A DNA stretch of 64,000 nt from positions 1-64,000 of the forward strand of contig CAMYYI010000003.1 of the NCBI GenBank assembly GCA_947303465.1, in the 5' to 3' direction. Numbering within the stretch: the first letter of the stretch is position 1; each line of letters begins with the position of its first letter. The position numbers and the translations under genes were made by a program. This DNA comes from an uncultured Bacteroidales bacterium. Lineage in GTDB: Bacteria > Bacteroidota > Bacteroidia > Bacteroidales > UBA932. The notes beneath the pieces were generated by a model, which was not told the origin of the DNA, ran no database searches, and saw nothing but the letters and a program-made list of their open reading frames with translations. Below are positions 57,036-64,000 of this stretch, piece by piece.

Positions 57036-60000
57036 ATGAAAGCCAAAATCTTTGTCCTGATGCTGGTGCTCTTGTCTGTTGCCATTCCCGCCGCTGCGCA
57101 GGGTGGCGCACAGAGTGCCGGCAAGATGAGCGTCTCCGGCCGGGTACTGGACGACCAGGGAGCGCCGGTGATAGGTGCCGGAGTCATGATTGAGGGAACT
57201 TCTACAGGTGTTGCCACCGATATCAACGGTGAATACTCCATAACTGTTCCTTCCAACGCCACGCTATCTATCCAAAGCATTGGTTATAAGACTATTACCA
57301 TCCCAGTCCGCGGACGCGCCAGAATAGATGTGTCGCTGGTGCCCGACCAGGAGCTCCTGGGAGAAGTAGTGGTCGTGGGTTACGGCACCCAGAAGAAGGC
57401 CAACCTCACCGGCGCCGTAGCACAGGTAGGGGAAGAAACTTTCGAAGGCCGCCCCAACGCCAACCTGCAGCAGATGCTTCAGGGCCGTGTGGCCAACCTG
57501 AACCTCAAGTTCACCGACGGCCGTCCGAATTCATCCCCTTCGTTCAATATCCGAGGCACTACCTCCATCGGACAGGGCGGCAGCGCATTGGTCCTCATAG
57601 ACGGTGTTGAAGGAAACGCCAGCCTTTTGAACCCGAACGACATTGAGAGCGTTTCGGTACTCAAGGATGCGGCTTCCTCTGCCATCTACGGTTCCCGTGC
57701 ACCTTACGGCGTCGTGCTCATCACCACAAAGAACGCCAAGAAAGGCACAGCCACCATCACTTATCAGTCGAATTTCTCCTTCGAAACACCTACAGCCATG
57801 CCGGATGTGGTATCAGACGGTTACACCTGGGCAAAACATTTCTACGATGCCTGGTACAACTACAAGGGCAGCAACCCCACGGCCATCAACAAAACCATGG
57901 AGTTCTCTACCGCGTGGCTGGAGGAATACCGCCTGAGGGCCGAGAACCGCGACTTCGAAACGCTGGTCTCCGACGGATCCATAGGCACAAAGGGCCGCTG
58001 GCTGTACTATCACAGCGGAACCGATTACTACGACGCCCTGTACAAGGACTTCACCTTCACCCAGACCCACAACCTGTCGGTTTCAGGGGCCGATGACCGC
58101 TTCGACTACTATGTGTCGGCCCGTCTGTACGACAATGACGGTCTGTTCGACAGCCGGGTGAATCCGGATTACTACAAACTGTACAACGGACGTGTGAAAG
58201 TAGGCTTCCAGGCCACTCCCTGGCTCAGGATTACTTCCAACACCGACATAGCTTACAGCAAGTACGTGATGCCCGAGACGCAGAGCGAGGGCGGCGGCAA
58301 CATATGGCGAAACATCGCCGATGAAGGCCACCCCTGCTCTCCTATCCTCAATCCGGACGGCAGCATCTCCTACAGCGGCGTGTATTCGGTGGGTGACATA
58401 CTCTATGGCGGAAGCAACAGGACATACGTCAACCGTCAGGCCCAGAATACCATAGGAGCCAAGGCGACGTTCTTCGACAACCGCCTGAGGATCAACGCCG
58501 ACTTTACCTACAGGGCCCGCTCTTTTGACACCCACGTGCACCGCCTGCCGTCTCCGTTCTCGAGGTATGAGGGTGTAACCGAGTCCCTGGCCGAAATCAA
58601 AGGCCTTGCCGATTATATCAGCGAAACCCTGCGCACCTACGATTATCTCGCCAACAACGAATATTTGGAGTACGAGGACAGCTGGGGCAAGCACAACTTC
58701 AAGGCCCTCGCCGGTTTCAACTACGAGCAGCAGACATACCGAGAAACATACGCCTACAACGACGGTCTCCTCGCTCCCAATGTGGACAACCTCAACCTGG
58801 CGCTCGGCCTTGACAACAAGAACATCACCGGTGACTACTATAAGTGGCGCACCGCCGGCGCGTTCTTCCGCTTGAATTACAACTTCGACGAACGCTACCT
58901 GCTGGAGATTAACGGACGTTACGACGGTTCTTCCAAGTTCCCGGCACGTCAGCGCTGGGCCTTCTTCCCCTCGGTATCCGCCGGATGGCGCGTGAGCCAG
59001 GAACCATGGTTCAATGTTGACAAGAGCCTGGTCTCCAACCTCAAGCTGCGCGCATCCTACGGTTCGCTCGGAAACAGTAACGTCGGCGTGTATGCATACG
59101 ACGAGACCTTCGATTTCAGCACCGGCCGCATTATCAACGGGCAGAAAGTGCGTTATACTTCCGCCCCTTCGCCCATTCCCGAGTCCCTTACCTGGGAGAC
59201 GGCACAGACCATCGACGGCGGCCTCGACGTCAGCTTCTTCTCCGGGCGGCTTAACTTCACCGGTGACTGGTATTCCCGCAAAACCCTGAACATGTACACG
59301 GTAGGCCCTACCCTGCCGGACGTTTACGGTGCTTCGTCGCCTAAGGGGAATTATGCCGAAATGACCACCCGCGGCTTCGAACTCGAGCTGGGATGGGATG
59401 ATTCCGGCACTCTGGCCGGAAAGCCGTTCAAATACGGAATCCACGCCTCCCTGGCCGACTATGTGTCCATTATCGACAAATACAACAACGATCTCAAGTC
59501 TCTGAGTACCAATGCCTACAACACTTCTTACTACGAAGGGATGAGGCTCGGCGACATCTGGGGCTACGTCTGTAACGGACTCTATCAGGATCAGTCGCAG
59601 ATCGACGCAGACGAGGCAATGGCCGCAGCCGCAGGAAGGGCGCACTACAACGACCTCATGCAGCAGACCGAGAGCTATACCGTCTACCCCGGAGACATGC
59701 GCTTCGAAGACCTGAATAAAAACGGTTACATCGACCGCGGCGCCAATACCGCAGACGATCCGGGCGACCGCAGGATCATCGGTAACAGCCTGCCCCGTTT
59801 CTCCTATTCATTCGGCTTCGACTTCGAATGGGCCGGCTTCTTCGCAAACGCCTTCTTCCAGGGCGTAGGCAAGCAGGACTGGTATCCCGACAACGAATCC
59901 TCCGCTTTCTGGGGCATGTACAACAGGCCTTACAACCAGATGCCCAAATGGCACCTGGGCAATTACTGGACCGAGGATAACCCCGACGCCTACCTGCCCC

Positions 60001-60878
60001 GCTATACCGGTTACTTCGCCCCCTTCTACAAGGGAAGGGTGAACGCCAACACCAGATATCTGCAGGACGCTTCCTACATACGTCTCAAGAGCGTGCAGAT
60101 TGGCTACAACATACCCGAGAAGATTACCCGCAAGATAGGTCTTCAGAAGGTTTCCGTGTTCGTCGCCGGAGAAAACCTCTGGACCTGGTCTCCCGTCTAT
60201 AAATGGACGCGGGACATAGACGTGACCGCCAATATATACGGCAACGACAGCGTCCTTTCAACCACCGGCGACGGTTACAACTTCCCTACCATGAAGAGCG
60301 TCAGCCTCGGTCTTAAGGTCACCTTCGGCCAGATTGCCGCAGCCGCGGCAGGCGCCGCCAAGACCTCTGTAGATGCCGCCGCACTTGCAAGCCTGAAGGC
60401 CGAGAGCGCTCGTGCTGTCGAAGACGCAAGACTCGCTCAGGAGCAGCTCCAGAAGGCCCTGGCCGACAAGGAAGCCGCCGAGAAAGAGGCTGAAGCAGCC
60501 AAGTCCGAAGTTAAGAAGCTGCAGGACAAGAAGATTGTTGAGGAGCGCATTGTTGAAAAAGAGACCATCATGCCTGTGGCCATCTTCTTCGACATCAACA
60601 GCAGCACTCTCACCAACCTTGAAAAGGCACACCTCCGCGACGCCGTACGCAGGCTCGACGCCAAGGGCGACGGAGTCAAGTTCAAACTGTGCGGCAGGGC
60701 CGATTCCGGCACCGGCACGGCAGAAGGCAACAATACTCTCGCCGAAGAGCGCGCCAACGCAGTCATCGAGTACCTCAGGGAACTCGGAGTCAGCAGCGAC
60801 CGCTTCTCCGTCAGCACCAATATCGGTGATGATGAAGATCCCGAACTCGACAGGTGCGTAATCATTGAAAAACAGTAA
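57036..60878 (+). CDS. SusC-like TonB-dependent transporter with C-terminal coiled coil and OmpA domain
   Basis: A 1280-residue protein. Signal peptide 1-22 (ends AAAQ). CarboxypepD-like domain about 31-105 (VSGRVLDDQGAPVIGAGVMI, GEYSITVP), then the SusC signature near 112-125 (VVVVGYGTQKKANLTGAV). Plug about 135-240 (LLQG-type MLQGRVANLNL, FNIRGTTSIGQGG, VSVLKDAASSAIYGSRA). Barrel to about 1097, closing VSLGLKVTFG as in ordinary SusC. Then an Ala-rich linker, a coiled coil (about 1105-1175) and an OmpA-like domain (about 1178-1278) with AIFFDINSSTLT, LCGRADSGTG, and LAEERANAVIEYL; the key Asp and Arg for diaminopimelate binding are present. It should import a glycan across the outer membrane while also gripping peptidoglycan. 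SusD follows after 12 nt. Confidence 0.93.
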   Translation: MKAKIFVLMLVLLSVAIPAAAQGGAQSAGKMSVSGRVLDDQGAPVIGAGVMIEGTSTGVATDINGEYSITVPSNATLSIQSIGYKTITIPVRGRARIDVSLVPDQELLGEVVVVGYGTQKKANLTGAVAQVGEETFEGRPNANLQQMLQGRVANLNLKFTDGRPNSSPSFNIRGTTSIGQGGSALVLIDGVEGNASLLNPNDIESVSVLKDAASSAIYGSRAPYGVVLITTKNAKKGTATITYQSNFSFETPTAMPDVVSDGYTWAKHFYDAWYNYKGSNPTAINKTMEFSTAWLEEYRLRAENRDFETLVSDGSIGTKGRWLYYHSGTDYYDALYKDFTFTQTHNLSVSGADDRFDYYVSARLYDNDGLFDSRVNPDYYKLYNGRVKVGFQATPWLRITSNTDIAYSKYVMPETQSEGGGNIWRNIADEGHPCSPILNPDGSISYSGVYSVGDILYGGSNRTYVNRQAQNTIGAKATFFDNRLRINADFTYRARSFDTHVHRLPSPFSRYEGVTESLAEIKGLADYISETLRTYDYLANNEYLEYEDSWGKHNFKALAGFNYEQQTYRETYAYNDGLLAPNVDNLNLALGLDNKNITGDYYKWRTAGAFFRLNYNFDERYLLEINGRYDGSSKFPARQRWAFFPSVSAGWRVSQEPWFNVDKSLVSNLKLRASYGSLGNSNVGVYAYDETFDFSTGRIINGQKVRYTSAPSPIPESLTWETAQTIDGGLDVSFFSGRLNFTGDWYSRKTLNMYTVGPTLPDVYGASSPKGNYAEMTTRGFELELGWDDSGTLAGKPFKYGIHASLADYVSIIDKYNNDLKSLSTNAYNTSYYEGMRLGDIWGYVCNGLYQDQSQIDADEAMAAAAGRAHYNDLMQQTESYTVYPGDMRFEDLNKNGYIDRGANTADDPGDRRIIGNSLPRFSYSFGFDFEWAGFFANAFFQGVGKQDWYPDNESSAFWGMYNRPYNQMPKWHLGNYWTEDNPDAYLPRYTGYFAPFYKGRVNANTRYLQDASYIRLKSVQIGYNIPEKITRKIGLQKVSVFVAGENLWTWSPVYKWTRDIDVTANIYGNDSVLSTTGDGYNFPTMKSVSLGLKVTFGQIAAAAAGAAKTSVDAAALASLKAESARAVEDARLAQEQLQKALADKEAAEKEAEAAKSEVKKLQDKKIVEERIVEKETIMPVAIFFDINSSTLTNLEKAHLRDAVRRLDAKGDGVKFKLCGRADSGTGTAEGNNTLAEERANAVIEYLRELGVSSDRFSVSTNIGDDEDPELDRCVIIEKQ

Positions 60879-60890
60879 GGAGGAACAGCA

Positions 60891-62717
60891 ATGAAAAAGT
60901 TTATATCTATCCTTTCTTCGTTCGTCATCCTGGGTCTCGCGGCCGCTTCCTGCGACCTCACTGAAGCTCCGCAGGCAGAAGCCGGCCGGGCCATCGTCTT
61001 CGGAGACGAAGCCGGACTCCGCAACTATACCTACGGATTCTACGAGTATCTGCCGGATTACTCCAACGCGCACAAGATCAACGTTATGCAGGACCATTCG
61101 GCAAAGATGAACATAGGTACCTACGAGCAGGGCGCTTACACCACCAGCACCTCCACTTCCTGGAGCTGGGGCAGCATCCGCAACGTCAACTATTTCATCA
61201 AGTACAACACCGATCCCACTGTGCCAGAGGATATCCGCAACAACTACACCGGCATCGCGCGCCTGTTCCGTGCCCTGCTCTATTACGATAAGCTGGTCAC
61301 ATACGGCAACGTGCCGTGGATAGACAAGCCCCTCGACCCCACCGACGCTGAGCTGTACGCACCCCAGGACAACCGCGATGTAATCATTACCAATATCATT
61401 AAGGACCTGGATTTCGCCGCAAATAACATCCTGGCCACCGGTATCACGCCTAAATCCAATACGGTGAACAAGTGGACTGCGCTCGCTCTTAAGAGCCGTA
61501 TCTGTCTGTTCGAAGGCACCTTCCGCAAATACCACGCGAACGGCAGCACCTACGGAGCACAATATCTCGATGGCTGCACTATCTCTGCGGATGAGTTGCT
61601 GAAGGCTGCCGCCGACGCCGCATGGGAAGTAATGTCCGACGGGCCGTACAAACTGCACACGGGCAAGGTCTATGAGGCCGGCGGCCGCGGAGCCTACCGT
61701 GACCTCTTCATCAGCGACGATCCCGTTACCGAGGAGGTGATGCTGGCCTACAGCCAGAGTAAAGACCTTTCAGTGCTCGGCGAGGCCAACTGGTACTACA
61801 ATTCTACCTCCTATGGCCCCCACCTCTCCATGACCCGCGCCTTCGCGAAAACCTACCTCAACGCGGACGGCAGCATCTATAATGAGAAGAAGGGCTCCGG
61901 CATATACAAGACCTTTGCGGAAGAAACCTATGGACGCGATGCCCGCCTGTGCCAGACCATACGCGGTGCGGATTACTCCCGCAAGGACAATTCAGGTGCG
62001 TATGTAGCAACAGCCCCCGACATGAGCCTGTCGCTGACCGGATATCAATACACCAAGTATGTGATGGACGACGTCGGTTACGACAACGCCCGCTCCAACG
62101 ATAACGATGTGCCTCTGTTGCGTTATGCCGAAGTGCTCCTGAACTACGCCGAGGCAAAGGCCGAGCTCGGCACCATTACCGATGCCGACTGGGCGAGGAC
62201 CGTTGGCGACCTGCGCCGCCGCGCCGGCATTACCGGAGGAGACCTGGATAACCTGCCGACAGTGGTCGACACCTATCTGCAGAAAACCTTCTACCCCAAC
62301 GTCACCAAGCCTGTAATCCTGGAGGTGCGTCGTGAGAGGGCCATAGAACTTATTCTGGAAGGCTTCCGCCTCAACGACCTCAAACGCTGGGCTTGCGGAA
62401 GCAACTGGGAAAAGGCTCCCTGGGACGGAGTCTATATCCCCGGTCTCGACATCCCTGTGGACCTGAACGGAGACGAGGTGTACGACGTGTACGTGACCGA
62501 AGATGAGTCGTACCAGAAAAGCGGTAAGTACAAGGCCATTACCATGACCCTGAACAAGCAGCAAAAGGCCGTCAAGCTTGACGACGACCCTGCTGGCGGT
62601 TATATTCTCGGTTACGAGATGCCGCGCAAGTGGAACGACAACATGTATATATACCCGGTGCCGGAGAACGTAATCCTGAAGAATCCCGCACTCAAGCAGA
62701 ATCCCGGTTGGAAATAA
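60891..62717 (+). CDS. SusD-like substrate-binding lipoprotein
   Basis: A 608-residue surface lipoprotein (signal MKKFISILSSFVILGLAAASC); AGGAGG precedes the ATG. It has the SusD/RagB TPR scaffold: ASTSTSWSWGSIRNVNYFIK (two parts), GIARLFRALLYYDKLVTYGNVPW, NTVNKWTALALKSRICLFEGTF, LRYAEVLLNYAEAKAELG, and LEVRRERAIELILEGFRLNDLKRW. SusD forms the lid on the SusC barrel and captures the glycan. Partner of the preceding gene. The glycan cannot be named, since no enzyme gene of the locus is in the window. Confidence 0.95.
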   Translation: MKKFISILSSFVILGLAAASCDLTEAPQAEAGRAIVFGDEAGLRNYTYGFYEYLPDYSNAHKINVMQDHSAKMNIGTYEQGAYTTSTSTSWSWGSIRNVNYFIKYNTDPTVPEDIRNNYTGIARLFRALLYYDKLVTYGNVPWIDKPLDPTDAELYAPQDNRDVIITNIIKDLDFAANNILATGITPKSNTVNKWTALALKSRICLFEGTFRKYHANGSTYGAQYLDGCTISADELLKAAADAAWEVMSDGPYKLHTGKVYEAGGRGAYRDLFISDDPVTEEVMLAYSQSKDLSVLGEANWYYNSTSYGPHLSMTRAFAKTYLNADGSIYNEKKGSGIYKTFAEETYGRDARLCQTIRGADYSRKDNSGAYVATAPDMSLSLTGYQYTKYVMDDVGYDNARSNDNDVPLLRYAEVLLNYAEAKAELGTITDADWARTVGDLRRRAGITGGDLDNLPTVVDTYLQKTFYPNVTKPVILEVRRERAIELILEGFRLNDLKRWACGSNWEKAPWDGVYIPGLDIPVDLNGDEVYDVYVTEDESYQKSGKYKAITMTLNKQQKAVKLDDDPAGGYILGYEMPRKWNDNMYIYPVPENVILKNPALKQNPGWK

Positions 62718-62731
62718 CAGCATTTTGTAAT

Positions 62732-64000
62732 ATGAAACGTATCAGTTTATTGCTAATCCTGGCTGCAGCCGCCCTGGTTTCCTGCCAGGAACCCAAGGTG
62801 TCGGTCATCGCCGATTTCACCACTAACAAAGAGGTGTATGAAGTCAACGAGGACGTCATCGTCACTAATGTCTCCGTTGCGAAAAACGACGTGATTGTGG
62901 CCTGCAAGTGGGAATGGGGCTCATCCCACCTGTATTCAAAACAGCTTGAAGCTCCTACCATTTCCTTCGACACCGTTGGAGAGAAGGAAATCAAGCTTAC
63001 CGTAACTACCGACACCAATGTTTCCGCATCCTGCACCAAGACCATAACCGTACAGGACACCAACAAGCGTCCTGTAGCAGATTTCAGCTGGACACCGGAA
63101 AGCGGTATTTCTGCCGGGGATGAGGTCCAGTTTACCGACAAGTCTTCCGATCCCGACGGTTCCATCGTCGCCTGGGAGTGGAAGATTGGCTCCAGCACTG
63201 TTACCGAACAGAATCCCAAGTTCACTTTCAGCGAATTCGGAGACATAGATGTCACGCTTACCGTTACCGACAACCAGAAGGGTACCGGGTCCGTGACCAA
63301 GACCATCAAGGTATCCAAGAGCAAGAATTCGCTCGAACTGGTGTGGGCAAAGGATTATGATGCCGACCCGGAGGCCTATGTCAAGTTCTCTTCGCCTGCT
63401 ACCAATGCGGACGGAAGCGCAGTGTATGTGTTCTCCAGCGGCCAGCACCTTGTGGCCTTCGATCCTGACGGCAACAAGAAGTGGAGTTATGACGCCAATC
63501 AGTTCGAGGACCACCTGCCCGCCAATCCCCGCAGCAGCGACGGCACCAAGACCGGCAGTTCATGTTCCCCTTCTGTCGATTCCGACGGCACCATCTATCT
63601 GGCTGTAGGGTACAACGAGAAGAACGGCGACACCAAGAAGACAAACGAGTCGGGTATCTATGCCATCAATCCCGACGGCACGCTCAAGTGGTACTTCGCC
63701 TACGGCAACGCCCGCTTCGTGAATATCGTTCCCGTCATTCTCGGCGACCGTATCTTCCTGGCTACCAAGTCCAACCCGACCAAGGACGACTTCCCGGCCA
63801 TCTGGGACGGACAGTCCATAGTGGACAACGGCATCATGCTCAACAAGGCAAACGGAACCATAGCCCAGGTGCTCAGAGTGAAGCGCGGCTCCTACGGCGG
63901 GTTTGCAGCGACCAAAGAGGAAACTCTTATGGTGCATACCGACGACACCTACGGCACGCGTGTGTATTGGAAGGAGGATGGCGACTGGAAGTTCTATGGC
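62732..64000 (+). CDS. Lipoprotein with PKD domains and PQQ-like propeller (3' end outside window)
   Basis: The first 423 codons are present and the frame is open to the window edge. Lipoprotein signal ends ALVSC. Two PKD-like domains follow (about 28-110: ADFTTNKEVYEVNEDVIVTN; about 112-195: ADFSWTPESGISAGDEVQF, with DPDGSIVAWEWKIG). From about 205 there are blades of a PQQ-type beta-propeller (YVFSSGQHLVAFDPDGNKKW in part, SVDSDGTIYLAVG, GIYAINPDGTLKWYF). It starts 14 nt after susD and so is probably the third gene of the same locus, where a surface glycan-binding protein is often found. Binding is inference. Confidence 0.8.
   Translation, partial: MKRISLLLILAAAALVSCQEPKVSVIADFTTNKEVYEVNEDVIVTNVSVAKNDVIVACKWEWGSSHLYSKQLEAPTISFDTVGEKEIKLTVTTDTNVSASCTKTITVQDTNKRPVADFSWTPESGISAGDEVQFTDKSSDPDGSIVAWEWKIGSSTVTEQNPKFTFSEFGDIDVTLTVTDNQKGTGSVTKTIKVSKSKNSLELVWAKDYDADPEAYVKFSSPATNADGSAVYVFSSGQHLVAFDPDGNKKWSYDANQFEDHLPANPRSSDGTKTGSSCSPSVDSDGTIYLAVGYNEKNGDTKKTNESGIYAINPDGTLKWYFAYGNARFVNIVPVILGDRIFLATKSNPTKDDFPAIWDGQSIVDNGIMLNKANGTIAQVLRVKRGSYGGFAATKEETLMVHTDDTYGTRVYWKEDGDWKFYG

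Noticed and set aside
58083..59645. A 520-codon open frame antisense to the SusC gene
   Set aside because: It lies fully inside the barrel-coding region of a clear SusC and shows no family motif; the same reasoning applies to the 466-codon frame at 60258-61658.

Overview
The window reads as a chromosomal segment of a Bacteroidales bacterium (Bacteroidota). Evidence: a SusC/SusD pair, fimbrillin-like lipoproteins, BACON and BspA-type leucine-rich modules, Omp28-type thioredoxin lipoproteins, a DUF2723 membrane protein, the hemD-rnpA-yidD block, and many genes preceded by the Bacteroidota -7 promoter box TAnnTTTG. Coding DNA looks GC-rich for the order. No species is claimed. No phage, plasmid, transposase, integrase, CRISPR array or rRNA was seen.

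Layout. 1-30: the first ten codons of rpsL (minus strand), then its promoter and a hairpin. 105-4453: a lipoprotein divergent from a compact operon (sigma-54 activator, lptE, a TPR-like gene, secG). 4574-13400: clpB without its N-domain, a LamG/OmpA-type protein, a WG-repeat protein, an SGNH hydrolase, a TlpA-like lipoprotein, a porin and an unknown protein. 13416-21932 (minus): galE-surA-ostA-OPT transporter-pepT, an envelope and peptide block. 21982-23557: mtnN-trmB. 24281-24363: tRNA-Leu(GAG). 24505-29474 (minus): a small peptide, a fimbrillin-like lipoprotein and a FISUMP-type lipoprotein. 29736-36983: queH, DUF2723, a CNNM/CBS protein, and NfeD-flotillin-XRE. 37308-47689 (minus): a tightly packed run of small peptide, BspA/Omp28 lipoprotein, TlpA, a DUF6029-like barrel, a thioredoxin lipoprotein, a second small peptide, a second Omp28 lipoprotein, SUI1, DUF4271, hemD, rnpA and yidD. 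47782-56944: a phosphoesterase and the mutS-phosphatase-glycosyltransferase-CpXC-YfhO operon. 57036-64000: a SusC fused to an OmpA-type domain, SusD, and a PKD/PQQ-like lipoprotein cut by the window end.

Three themes stand out. (1) Hairpin-forming palindromic DNA elements sit in frame inside protein genes (trmB, two in the YfhO-like gene, probably two in queH), and another repeat supplies the last codons of the OPT transporter; the situation resembles Rickettsia palindromic elements. (2) Three unlisted peptides of 39-48 residues each lie directly upstream of a lipoprotein gene with a fimbrillin-like N-terminus, two of them inside an Omp28/TlpA/DUF6029 redox-surface locus; this is my best candidate for an undescribed system. 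(3) The SusC carries a periplasmic coiled coil and an OmpA-like peptidoglycan-binding domain after its barrel. In addition, six genes have their ATG only 5-9 nt after a TAnnTTTG box, which suggests leaderless or nearly leaderless mRNAs.

All calls rest on reading the sequence and on remembered family features; no database search or structure prediction was run.
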